From positions 1 to 64,000 of the forward strand of contig CANGTC010000002.1 in the NCBI GenBank assembly GCA_947456505.1: 64,000 bases of DNA, given 5' to 3'. This document shows, piece after piece, positions 1 through 8,708 of this stretch. This DNA is from Beijerinckiaceae bacterium (GTDB lineage Bacteria > Pseudomonadota > Alphaproteobacteria > Rhizobiales > Beijerinckiaceae). The position numbers and the translations under genes are program-made. Every line of letters begins with the position of its first letter. Within the stretch, counting starts at the first letter, position 1. The notes beneath the pieces were generated by a model. It had not been told where the DNA came from. It ran no database searches and saw only the letters and a program-made list of their open reading frames with translations.

Positions 1-536
1 GCGCCCTTGTACATCTTGCCCCAGGAGGGGATGGGATTGCGCGGATGCAGGTAGAAGGGGACGTCCAGCTGCGCCACCAGCGCCCAGAAGGGCCGGTAGC
101 GGGGATCGTCCAGATAGACGCAGTTCTCGGGGTCGTCGATCTGCGAGAAGCCGTTGACGAGAATGCCCCGGAAACCCAGATCCTTGATGCAACGCTCCAG
201 CTCCCTGCAGGCGTGATCAGGATCCTGCAGCGCGAGCGCGGCCAGACCCTGGAAGCGCGTGGGGTTCTTGGCGATCTCGCCCGCCATGAGATCATTGGAG
301 CGCACGGCGATGTCGATGGCCTGGGCGCGGTCGGGAATCGCCTGCACGGCGGGGGCGTTGAGAGACAGGAGCATCATCTCCATGCCCCAGGCGTCCATCT
401 GGGCGATGCGCTGATGCTGGAAGTCCAGCAGTCGGGCGCGCGCTTCCGGCCACAGATGCAGGGGCACGAAGGGGCGGGAATCATCCAGCGTGCTCTCGAT
501 GGCGAAATGCTCTTCGAGCCCGATCTTGCCTTTCAT
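1..536 (-). CDS. Amidohydrolase-family (gamma-resorcylate decarboxylase / ACMSD-like) protein, C-terminus cut by window edge
   Basis: Reverse-strand translation from ATG at 536 reads MKGKIGLEEHFAIESTLDDSRPFVPLHLWPEARARLLDFQHQRIAQMDAWGMEMMLLSLNAPAVQAIPDRAQAI...YLHPRNPIPSWGKMYKGA, typical of amidohydrolase_2 decarboxylases. Not in the ORF track because it is open at the edge. Confidence 0.85.
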   Translation of the reverse strand, partial: MKGKIGLEEHFAIESTLDDSRPFVPLHLWPEARARLLDFQHQRIAQMDAWGMEMMLLSLNAPAVQAIPDRAQAIDIAVRSNDLMAGEIAKNPTRFQGLAALALQDPDHACRELERCIKDLGFRGILVNGFSQIDDPENCVYLDDPRYRPFWALVAQLDVPFYLHPRNPIPSWGKMYKG

Positions 537-598
537 CGCGTCTGCTCCCGTTCCTGTTTCCGGGCTCGGAAAGCCCTTTAGGGGTAACGGATGACGCC

Positions 599-652
599 AG
601 CGTCACCTCCGGTCAACCCCCGCCAAGCGTCACCTCCGGTCAACCCCCGCCA
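599..652. repeat. Perfect 2 x 27 bp tandem duplication (AGCGTCACCTCCGGTCAACCCCCGCCA)
   Basis: Read directly: unit at 599-625 and identical unit at 626-652, in the intergenic gap between the amidohydrolase and the SDR. Confidence 0.95.
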
Positions 653-715
653 AAAGATAGCGGCGAAACCGCCAAACCGCAAAATCATTTTCCCGGGCCC
701 CGCAAAGGTGAAGGC

Positions 716-1573
716 CTAGCGCGGCGGCGGCTCCATGCCCCGCTCTTCGTACCATTTTTCGCATTCATCGAAAGCGGCCTGCAGGCGCGCATGGCGTTCG
801 GTCACCAGTTCACGCGCCCAATTGTGGGTGAAAATGTAGAACTCCCCCTTGCGAATGCCCCGCAGCACCCGCTCGCCCACCACATCCGGCGCCAGGCCCT
901 CGTCGAGGCGGTGGGCGAATTGCTCGCTCTCCACCCGCTGGAAGGCGCCGCCCATGCGCGGCGGGCGGGCGCGGCCCGAATGGAAGATGCCGGTCCGCAC
1001 GGCGGCGGGCGCGAGAATGGACAGGCCGATGTTGGAGCCCTCCAGATCCTGTTCCAGCGCCTCGCTGATCGCCACAACCGCATATTTCGACATGGAATAG
1101 GGCCCGGTGGTCCAACCCGGGGTGACGCGAAACCCCGCGATGGAGGCGGTGTTCACGATATGAGACTCCTCCCCATGGGCGCGCATGTGGGGAACGAAGA
1201 TCTGGAAGCCATGGATCACCCCGTAGAGGTTGACGCCCAGAACCCATTCCCAATCCTTCGCAGGCAGTTTTTCGATGGGCACCCCATGCATGGAGACGCC
1301 CGCATTGGCGCAGAAGACATGCACCTTGCCGAAGGCGTCGAAGGCCTGTTGCGCCGCGCGCTCCAACTGCTCCTTGATGCTGACATCGGCCTCCACGGCG
1401 AGCGCCTGCGCGCCCAGCCGGTTGATCTCGCCCAGCGCCTGCTCCAGCCCCTCGCGCCTGATGTCGCACAACACGATGTTCATGCCCTGCCGGGCGAAGG
1501 TGCGCGCCATGCCAAGGCCGATGCCGGCGCCCGCGCCGGTGATGAAGGCCGTCTTGCCCTGGAAGTTTTGCAT
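716..1573 (-). CDS. SDR family oxidoreductase
   Basis: MQNFQGKTAFITGAGAGIGLGMARTFARQGMNIVLCD...CANAG...YSMSKYAV: GxxxGxG Rossmann, NAG and YxxxK motifs. Start chosen after GAGGGAAC; ORF track extends to 1648. Confidence 0.9.
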   Translation of the reverse strand: MQNFQGKTAFITGAGAGIGLGMARTFARQGMNIVLCDIRREGLEQALGEINRLGAQALAVEADVSIKEQLERAAQQAFDAFGKVHVFCANAGVSMHGVPIEKLPAKDWEWVLGVNLYGVIHGFQIFVPHMRAHGEESHIVNTASIAGFRVTPGWTTGPYSMSKYAVVAISEALEQDLEGSNIGLSILAPAAVRTGIFHSGRARPPRMGGAFQRVESEQFAHRLDEGLAPDVVGERVLRGIRKGEFYIFTHNWARELVTERHARLQAAFDECEKWYEERGMEPPPR

Positions 1574-1936
1574 GTCGGAGGTTCCCTCTCGGCGCCTCAT
1601 CTGGGTGAAAAGGGGCCAGACAAGAGGCTGATTTTTGCTTATCCGCAATTCTCAACATGGCGCCCCATTTGCGTCAAGGCGATATTTGTCCTGTGTCGCA
1701 TCATCGAAAATTCGAACGGTTGAGCAGATCGACGGTGACCCTGCGGTCGCGCGCAGTCCATAAGCGCCCCAAATCTGGTGTTGTCGCCACTGCGTCACAT
1801 GGCGGTGTTAATAAAACTTCCATGGACAGCCGATTCTAAAAGCGGTCCTGCCGCCATCAGATCGGTGGTGGTGATGCGATTGGCTCCCACGGTTCATTGC
1901 TTCGCGATTGCGCCAGCGCTGAAATGGTGACCCTCG

Positions 1937-2935
1937 ATGCGACTCTTGATCGTGACTGACGCCTGGAAGCCTCAGGTCAATGGGGTCGTGCGGACCTATG
2001 AATGGCTGTCGAAAGCTCTCGCAAGGCGGGTGGATCTGAAACTGCTCACCCCGGAGCCCTATCCCCGCGCGCCACTTCCAACCTATCCCGAAATCGAACT
2101 CGCCATGGCTTCGCCTGGTTCGATTGCAAGGTTTATCAATGCGGCGGCGCCTGACGTTGTGCACATTGGCACCGAGGGGCCGCTTGGATTGCTCGCTCGC
2201 CGTCATTGCAAGGCGAAGGGCATTCCCTTCACCACCTGCTATCACACGCGCTATCCTGAATATATCGCCAGCCGATTTCCCATTCCAACGCGATGGACAT
2301 ACGCCCTGCTGCGGAAATTTCATGGCGCGGCGGCGCGCACGCTGGTAGCCACCACTGAGTTGGCGGAAGAGTTGCGTCTGCAAGGATTTGCCCGCGTGAC
2401 GACCTGGCGACGGGGCATCGATTTGTCACCCTTCATGAATGGGCCTGTGGAGACCCTTGATCTTCCCAGGCCGATCTTTCTTTATGTGGGACGACTGGCG
2501 GTTGAAAAAAATATTGATGACTTCCTCAAACTCAATCTACCCGGTTCAAAGGTGGTTGTGGGTGGAGGTCCAGAACGGGAGCGGCTGCAGCGCGCCTATC
2601 CGCAGGCTGTTTTCATGGGGCCGCTTGAGAACCCGCGCTTGGGGGCCCTCTATCGGGCGGCGGATGTATTCGTGTTTCCAAGCAAAACGGATACTTATGG
2701 TCTCGTGATGGCGGAAGCTTTGGCCGCTGGGGCGCCGGTTGCTTGTTACCCGACTTCGGGCGCGCGCGAGATTTTCGGGGGTGAGGCCTGCGGCGTCATG
2801 AGCGATTCGCTTCAGCATGCCGCGATGGCGGCTCTCGATATTTCCCGCGACATTTGCAGGCGGGCTGGCGCTCGTCACGCCATGGAGGCCAGCGCCGAGA
2901 GTTTCCTGGGAATCATGCGTACCGCCATTCCATGA
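1937..2935 (+). CDS. GT4-family glycosyltransferase, Agt-like (candidate diacylglycerol glycosyltransferase)
   Basis: MRLLIVTDAWKPQVNGVVRTYEWLSKAL...PTYPEIELA...YHTRYPEYIASRFPIP...FLYVGRLAVEKNIDDFL...VFPSKTDTYGLVMAEALAAGAPVACYPTSG; typical GT4 fold. Neighbours are PlcP/BtaA/BtaB-like. Confidence 0.85.
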   Translation: MRLLIVTDAWKPQVNGVVRTYEWLSKALARRVDLKLLTPEPYPRAPLPTYPEIELAMASPGSIARFINAAAPDVVHIGTEGPLGLLARRHCKAKGIPFTTCYHTRYPEYIASRFPIPTRWTYALLRKFHGAAARTLVATTELAEELRLQGFARVTTWRRGIDLSPFMNGPVETLDLPRPIFLYVGRLAVEKNIDDFLKLNLPGSKVVVGGGPERERLQRAYPQAVFMGPLENPRLGALYRAADVFVFPSKTDTYGLVMAEALAAGAPVACYPTSGAREIFGGEACGVMSDSLQHAAMAALDISRDICRRAGARHAMEASAESFLGIMRTAIP

Positions 2936-3775
2936 TCAGGCGGCGAGCGCTTCTTTGCGGGGCATCGTCGCCTTGGTCATGAATTCCTTGCGCTTGTTAT
3001 GCCAGCGGCATATTTCAAGCGTTCCATCGAAATGCTCCAGCACTGCGGTGCACGACTCCACCCAATCTCCGGTGTTGACATAGGTGACCTCGTCGAACTG
3101 ACGGATGACCGCCTTGTGAATATGGCCGCAAACCACGATGTCGGCGCCCTGTTTGCGTGCGTCGTGCACGACCGCCTCTTCAAAGGCTGTGACGAAACTG
3201 ACGGCGCGCTTCACCTTGTCTTTGCTCCATTGGGAGAAGGACCAATAGGGCAGTCCCATCAAGCGGCGGAAGCGCGCGATATGACCATTGAGCCAGATCG
3301 CGAAATCATAGGCGTGGTCACCCAGGAGGGCGAGCCAGCGGACGTTTCGCACGACAGTGTCAAATTTGTCGCCATGCAAGAGGAGCATTTTGCGCCCGTC
3401 CGCGCAGATATGGATAGCCTCTTCCTTGATCTCCACGCCGCCGAAAGTCGAGCCGGCATAGTCGCGCAGAAATTCATCATGGTTGCCGGGAATATAGATG
3501 ACGCGGGCGCCCTTGCGCGCCTTGCGCAGGAGCTTTTGCACAACGTCATTATGCGCCTGGGGCCAATGCCAGGATTGGCGCAGACGCCAGCCATCGACGA
3601 TGTCGCCAATCAAATAGATTTCTTCAGCTTCATGAACCTTCAGGAAGTCGAGTAAAGCGTCAGCCTGACAGCCCCGCGTGCCCAAATGGATATCGGACAG
3701 AAAAAGGGTGCGGACCGATCTGGAAATCGTGCTGATGTCACCGCCATCCATGGCGCCTCTTCCTTTCTCGCTCAA
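2936..3775 (-). CDS. UDP-2,3-diacylglucosamine diphosphatase-type metallophosphoesterase, candidate PlcP-like phospholipase C
   Basis: RTLFLSDIHLGTRGCQADALLDFLKVHEAEEIYLIGDIVDGWRLRQSWHWPQAHNDVVQKLLRKARKGARVIYIPGNHDEFLRDYAG...CGHIHKAV: calcineurin-like motifs DIH, GDIVDG, GNHDE, GHIH. PlcP assignment rests on context. Confidence 0.85.
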   Translation of the reverse strand: MSEKGRGAMDGGDISTISRSVRTLFLSDIHLGTRGCQADALLDFLKVHEAEEIYLIGDIVDGWRLRQSWHWPQAHNDVVQKLLRKARKGARVIYIPGNHDEFLRDYAGSTFGGVEIKEEAIHICADGRKMLLLHGDKFDTVVRNVRWLALLGDHAYDFAIWLNGHIARFRRLMGLPYWSFSQWSKDKVKRAVSFVTAFEEAVVHDARKQGADIVVCGHIHKAVIRQFDEVTYVNTGDWVESCTAVLEHFDGTLEICRWHNKRKEFMTKATMPRKEALAA

Positions 3776-3825
3776 TCATTTTCAGGATTTGCGTCGAATT
3801 AGATTTTACGCGCGAAGGCGCATGA

Positions 3826-4473
3826 TCAGTCCTTTGAGCGGCGCAAGGCGGCGATGAAGGCGTAGCCCCGGTAAAGGCGATGGAAATCGCAATGAAGCCC
3901 ACGCTCGACCGCCAATTTGCGCAACACGTTCTCAAGATCGTCGCGAGGCGTCACGTCGAACAACGCCAACCAGCGACGAAGCAGGAACCTGAACCACGCT
4001 GGAAGCTCCCTTTGGTCGCCGAAATCAGCGATCAGGAGACTGCCGCCCGGGGGAAGGGCCTCCACAGCGCGTTCAAGTGCGGCGATCCAGTCGGGAATCA
4101 TGGATAATGTGTAGGAGAAGTAGATTCGCTGGAATGGTTCCTCGCCGAAGAGCATCGCCGGAAAATTGACGGCGTCGGCTTGCGTGATGCGGATGGCGTC
4201 ATCCAGATCCGCCTTGGCTATGGCGTCACGCGCCTTGCCCAGCATGACCGGCGATATGTCAAAGCCGCAAAAATTGGCTTTAGGCCATCGCCGCGCGGCA
4301 TGGACAAGATTGCGCCCCGTGCCGCATCCGATTTCAAGAACGCGGCTCCCATTGGGGGGAGCAAGCGACTCGATCAGCTGATCGCGCCCCAGCAGATAGG
4401 GTCGGCGCGTAACGTCATAGATTCCTGTCTGCCATCCATACATACGATCCATGCGAAGAGCGGCTTGAGACAT
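3826..4473 (-). CDS. btaB: SAM-dependent N-methyltransferase of betaine-lipid synthesis (BtaB-like)
   Basis: RVLEIGCGTGRNLVHAARRWPKANFCGFDISPVML, class I MTase; start overlaps the BtaA stop (TAATG); 215 aa. Confidence 0.8.
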   Translation of the reverse strand: MSQAALRMDRMYGWQTGIYDVTRRPYLLGRDQLIESLAPPNGSRVLEIGCGTGRNLVHAARRWPKANFCGFDISPVMLGKARDAIAKADLDDAIRITQADAVNFPAMLFGEEPFQRIYFSYTLSMIPDWIAALERAVEALPPGGSLLIADFGDQRELPAWFRFLLRRWLALFDVTPRDDLENVLRKLAVERGLHCDFHRLYRGYAFIAALRRSKD

Positions 4474-5720
4474 TAGACGGCTCCCTGGAGTTGATAGATG
4501 TGGAAGCCACCATAAATAGCGGAGCGATCCCGCGCATGCAGGGCTGCAGATCGCGCCTCGTCCTTGCGCCAGAGGTCAAGGGTATCGGCGTTCAGACGGC
4601 CCGGGAGCAGAGGCTCATCAGCGGCGGTGCGAAAAATCACACGTGCGCCAGGCCTCGCGGTGCGACTGATCTGCGTCCAGAGCGCGTTGAGGTCATCGTT
4701 ATTCATCCAATCCTGCGCATCAAGAAGCACATAGCAATCTGCGCTTGCTGCGGGCAGCCCAGCCAGATGCGTCGTCATGGACGTGTGCAGAACTTGCACG
4801 CGCCCGGCATTGGCGCGAACCGTTTCGAAATTTGCGGCTTGTAGATAGGGAGGAAGAGGCCCCATGGGGTCGCTGGAATAGGACCGGCCAAAAGCTTGCC
4901 AGGCGAAATAATTGTCGGCGAGGGGAAATCCGTAGGCGAGTTTTTCAACGCGCGCGCGTAGCGCGCCGATCATACCCTCTTCATGGTCGCCAGCGAGGGC
5001 GCGATATTGAGCTGGGGGAATCCCCAGGCCATAGAGGGAGGCGGGTTGGCCGACCAGCCACTTGATCAGCGGCTTTTTGAACAAGGGCGCGACATGCCGG
5101 TCATAGGCTACGCGCTGCTCTTCCATCGTGCGCGCTTCCAGCACCCGTCGCAGATCATAGCCATGGGCGCGCGCAATAAGGTGAACTGCGCCTATAAAGG
5201 TCCCAAGCAGGCCATGGCGGTAAAACCCTCTGCTGAACTGGGCGATTCGTTCGCCACGCAGAAGCGAGTGGTCCTCCCAATAGGCCCGGCTCGCCGCATC
5301 CAGATGCGGCGCGATGTGTTGGTCGTAGATCTCAAGATTGCGCTTGTCCGCAGCATGACCAAAGAATTGCAGTAGCACGTTATGGTTTGGCGCATGCTGT
5401 ATCGCCGCAAGTTTCATTTTGTTAAGGGCGATATGGGCGGCGTTGAGATCGACAGCGGTGATCTGCGCGGGTTGCGCCACGAGATAGCTCGCCACATTGC
5501 ATCCGCCGGAGGCGATTGCGATCACGTGGTCGGTTCGATTGAGGCACAGGGCATCCATGTCTACAATCGGGTCTTCCCAAATCTGGGGATATACGAGGCC
5601 GCTGAACAGGTAGGTGAAGAGCCTTTCAAGCACCCCTTCGCGGCTGAGGGCCTGATTGTGATGAACGGCGACAGCAAGTTGCTCGCGTGAGGCGCGGTAT
5701 GGGCTGGCGATGGGGTCCAC
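4473..5720 (-). CDS. btaA: S-adenosylmethionine:diacylglycerol 3-amino-3-carboxypropyl transferase (BtaA, DUF3419)
   Basis: 415 aa; FTYLFSGLVYPQIWEDPIVDMDALCLNRTDHVIAIASGGCNVASYLVAQPAQITAVDLNAAHIALNKMKLAAIQ is characteristic of DUF3419/BtaA; immediately followed by a BtaB-like MTase. Confidence 0.88.
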   Translation of the reverse strand: MDPIASPYRASREQLAVAVHHNQALSREGVLERLFTYLFSGLVYPQIWEDPIVDMDALCLNRTDHVIAIASGGCNVASYLVAQPAQITAVDLNAAHIALNKMKLAAIQHAPNHNVLLQFFGHAADKRNLEIYDQHIAPHLDAASRAYWEDHSLLRGERIAQFSRGFYRHGLLGTFIGAVHLIARAHGYDLRRVLEARTMEEQRVAYDRHVAPLFKKPLIKWLVGQPASLYGLGIPPAQYRALAGDHEEGMIGALRARVEKLAYGFPLADNYFAWQAFGRSYSSDPMGPLPPYLQAANFETVRANAGRVQVLHTSMTTHLAGLPAASADCYVLLDAQDWMNNDDLNALWTQISRTARPGARVIFRTAADEPLLPGRLNADTLDLWRKDEARSAALHARDRSAIYGGFHIYQLQGAV

Positions 5721-5773
5721 TTGGTCGCTCCTTCAAACGTCCGTCGATGCTGGCCCTTCGCTAGATGAGTCTC

Positions 5774-5791
5774 ATGACGGATAAGTGTCAC
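5774..5791 (-). promoter_or_regulatory. Candidate Pho box upstream of btaA (GTGACACTTATCCGTCAT)
   Basis: 13 of 18 positions match CTGTCATAWAWCTGTCAY by eye; intergenic, ~54 bp upstream of the btaA start. Confidence 0.35.
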
Positions 5792-5797
5792 TGGTGT

Positions 5798-7348
5798 TCA
5801 GCTGTGGATCACTTCAAAAATGAGCGCGCTTTGGTGGAGGGCGCCGTATTCGTTTTTGACCGTGACGTTCAGGCGATGCAGGCCGGGGGCGAGGTCAGTG
5901 GGCAGCGTGGCTTGCCAGATATGGCTGCTGGGCTCGGCGCGCACCCATGGTTTTTTGCTGGCGCCTGCCTTGCGGAAGAGATCTTCCGTCAGAGGGTCGG
6001 CGCGGAAGCTGCGCGCCATGATCGAAGGCGAGCAACCGCTGACGCAGGCTTCGACCGTGGTGCGTGGCCCGCCATCGAAGACATTCACGAGGAATTGCGC
6101 GTCCTGCAGTTTGTTCTGCGTGATGGCGCTTGTGGCGATGCTGCGTGGTTGCGCGTCCGGATTGTCGCAGGCCACCATGATGCGCATTTGCGCAGGCTCG
6201 CGTGCGGAGACGAAGCGCGTTGTATAGTTTGCGCCATCAATGCTGAGCACATGCCAGCCATTGGGCGAACCATCGCAACTCTGGGCCAGCGGCAATCCGA
6301 GGGGATCGAATGGACCGCTCCACCAGGAGCCGGACAGCGCGGTCAGGATATGATGGTGGTGCAGGGCGCCGTTGGATAGCAGGATATAATGATGTTCGGT
6401 GGTGTGCATATGGCCCGCGAAACTGGCGCAGGGTCTGTCGCCGACGAGAGCCAGCAGGGCGTCCCGGTCGGCGGTGTTGGAGCCGGGGTCAAGCGGGTCC
6501 GCCATGCTGATCAGGGGAATATGCATGCACAGCACGATCAGCCGATCTTGCGGCGTGTCGCTCAACAGGGCTTCGACAAAGGCGAGATTGTCGGCGCCGA
6601 TGCGTCCGGCGTAGCGGTGGGATCCGTCCTGATGTCCAAGCCAGTCCACATTATCGAGCATGATGAAGGTGGCTTGCCCATGTTCGAACGCGTAGGTCGT
6701 GGGGCCGAACACGCGGCGCCAGGGTGCGCGGGCCGCTACGCCGTCGGGCGCAGAAAAATCGAGGTCGTGATTGCCGGGCAGGTTCCACCAGGGCGCGCCA
6801 ATCTGTGCGATGACTTCGTTATACCGCTCGAAAAGCGCGTGATCGTCGCCTACAAGATCGCCCAACGTCAGGCCGAAGGCGGCGCGCAGGCCGGAAAAGC
6901 CATTGGCGATCTGGGCGCGCAGATACTCGAGTTCGACGCTATTGGATGGCTGGGGATCAGCGAACATCATCACGTCGAAACACGTGTCCTCCGTGGTTCG
7001 TTCAAGCGCGAAATCAAGGCTGCGCGCGGGGTCGGGTTGATGATGGATGCGCGGCAGCATGGTCTTTGGATCGCGCGGCGCAGACCAGCCTGCGGGTTTG
7101 ATGACAAAGATGGAGGCGTCCCCATTGGGGGGTAGGGCGTAGCGCCCGGCGTCGTCGGTTGCTGTGATCTCGCGTCCGTTCGAGACACGAATTCCCGCCA
7201 ATCCCTTGCCTGTGGCGGCGTCACGGACGTTGCCACGTATGGTGGTCTGCGAAGTCTGCGCAGAGGAGGGTCGCGACAGGGAGCCCAGCGCGAGTGCGCC
7301 GCCGCTCATGCGGAAGAGGTCTCGTCGCGAGGGATACAGGTTGGCCAT
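5798..7348 (-). CDS. Calcineurin-like phosphoesterase with Tat-type signal and N-/C-terminal accessory domains
   Basis: MANLYPSRRDLFRMSGGALALGSLSRPSSAQ (RR-signal); CFDVMMFADPQ, TLGDLVGDDHALF, NLPGNHDLDFSA, CMHIPL, AGHMHTTEHH metallophosphoesterase motifs. Confidence 0.85.
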   Translation of the reverse strand: MANLYPSRRDLFRMSGGALALGSLSRPSSAQTSQTTIRGNVRDAATGKGLAGIRVSNGREITATDDAGRYALPPNGDASIFVIKPAGWSAPRDPKTMLPRIHHQPDPARSLDFALERTTEDTCFDVMMFADPQPSNSVELEYLRAQIANGFSGLRAAFGLTLGDLVGDDHALFERYNEVIAQIGAPWWNLPGNHDLDFSAPDGVAARAPWRRVFGPTTYAFEHGQATFIMLDNVDWLGHQDGSHRYAGRIGADNLAFVEALLSDTPQDRLIVLCMHIPLISMADPLDPGSNTADRDALLALVGDRPCASFAGHMHTTEHHYILLSNGALHHHHILTALSGSWWSGPFDPLGLPLAQSCDGSPNGWHVLSIDGANYTTRFVSAREPAQMRIMVACDNPDAQPRSIATSAITQNKLQDAQFLVNVFDGGPRTTVEACVSGCSPSIMARSFRADPLTEDLFRKAGASKKPWVRAEPSSHIWQATLPTDLAPGLHRLNVTVKNEYGALHQSALIFEVIHS

Positions 7349-7413
7349 GGTTGGCGTCCTCCAGCAATGAGGACGCCCAAATCAGATTCGTTCAACAGTA
7401 ATGCGAAGGCGCG

Positions 7414-7431
7414 ATGACCGTTTCACGACAA
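7414..7431 (-). promoter_or_regulatory. Candidate Pho box upstream of the Tat phosphoesterase (TTGTCGTGAAACGGTCAT)
   Basis: 14 of 18 positions match CTGTCATAWAWCTGTCAY by eye; ~66 bp upstream of the start at 7348. Confidence 0.45.
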
Positions 7432-7457
7432 TGACGCCAGTTTTCAGTCAGAGGGCG

Positions 7458-8663
7458 TCAGGCGGCCTTGGCCTTTGGCCGCCATATGGTGGTGGTGGCC
7501 ATGGTGGCGATAGCCAGCGTCGAGAAGGCTGCGGAGCCCCAGAAGACAAGTTGGGGGTGGCCTATGTCGAGCAGCCAGCCATAGAGCGGCGGTCCCAGGA
7601 TCTGCCCGCCCGAATAGCCGGTGGTGACGAAGCCGAAGAGAGTGCCCACGCTCACATCGGTCGCCGCATGGCGCACGGAGACGTCGCGCGATGCGTTGAC
7701 GAGGCCCCGCAAGGCGCCTGCTGCGCCCACAAGCCCGATGGCGATCCAGAAGGGCGCGAGGCCCAGGCCCGCGATGACGATGAGCGCGCCGGAAACGAGA
7801 AAACAGACGCACAGCAGCAGTTCGGTGTTCTTGACCCGATCCGCCAGCCAGCCGCCCGGCAGAACCGCCATCATGGACATGACCTGATAGGCGGTGAGCG
7901 CGGTGGCCGCCACAGCCGGGAGGATGGAGTAGACGCCGGTGAAGGCGACGACGGAAAAATAGACCATGCCGCAATTGGCCGCCGATGACAGGGCGTAGAA
8001 GAGGAAGAGCAGCATGATCTTCGGCGAGGTCACGAGCGTCTTCCAGCTGTCCCGCGCGCGGTCCTTGGTCTTGCCGCTGTCGCCCAGCACCTCCGACAGG
8101 CCCATCATGACGAGGGCCAGCAGAACGCCCACGGCGCCGATGATCATGGTCGCCATGCGCCAGTCAAATACAGCGGCGAGCATGACCATGATCAGGGGCG
8201 CCACGACAAAGCCTAGGTTGCCCCCGAGCGTATGCACTGACAGGGCGCGGCCGAGGCGCTTGACGTTCACACGCGCGTTCAGGATCGAATAATCCGCAGG
8301 ATGAAAGACGCTGGAGCCAAGGCCCGCGAGGAACATCAGAGCCATGAGCTGCCAATAGGAGTTCACCAGCCCCACGAGCCCGATGGCGATGGAATTGACG
8401 AAGAGCCCGCCGATCAGCACCCGGCGCCCGCCATATTTTTGCACCAGAAAACCCATGGGGGTCTGCAGCAGGCCTGTGGTCACCGAATAGGCTGTAATGG
8501 TGAGGCCAAGCTCGATGTAGTCGACGCCGAGATCCCCACGCAACTGGCCGAAAAAGGGCGGCAGCACCAGCATGTAGAGATGGCTCAGCAAATGGGCGAA
8601 GGCCACGAGTCCGATGACCTGAACCTCGCCGCGTACATCGTCTTTCAGGGGGATCGTCGTCAT
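7458..8663 (-). CDS. MFS transporter
   Basis: 401 aa, multiple hydrophobic helices; GLTITAYSVTTGLLQTPMGFLVQKYGGRRVLIGGL is a typical MFS motif A region. Confidence 0.88.
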   Translation of the reverse strand: MTTIPLKDDVRGEVQVIGLVAFAHLLSHLYMLVLPPFFGQLRGDLGVDYIELGLTITAYSVTTGLLQTPMGFLVQKYGGRRVLIGGLFVNSIAIGLVGLVNSYWQLMALMFLAGLGSSVFHPADYSILNARVNVKRLGRALSVHTLGGNLGFVVAPLIMVMLAAVFDWRMATMIIGAVGVLLALVMMGLSEVLGDSGKTKDRARDSWKTLVTSPKIMLLFLFYALSSAANCGMVYFSVVAFTGVYSILPAVAATALTAYQVMSMMAVLPGGWLADRVKNTELLLCVCFLVSGALIVIAGLGLAPFWIAIGLVGAAGALRGLVNASRDVSVRHAATDVSVGTLFGFVTTGYSGGQILGPPLYGWLLDIGHPQLVFWGSAAFSTLAIATMATTTIWRPKAKAA

Positions 8664-8708
8664 GGTTCACGCACCGCAAAGGCTAGATGTAAGCTTCCGG
8701 CCAGCATC

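Noticed and set aside
791-1723. 310-aa plus-strand ORF antisense to the SDR gene
   Set aside because: Classic GC-rich antisense shadow ORF: the minus strand encodes a clear SDR and the plus translation shows no family motif.
1781-1798. Possible third Pho box upstream of the Agt-like gene (TTGTCGCCACTGCGTCAC)
   Set aside because: Only 11/18 matches and ~140 bp from the start; too weak to list as a feature.
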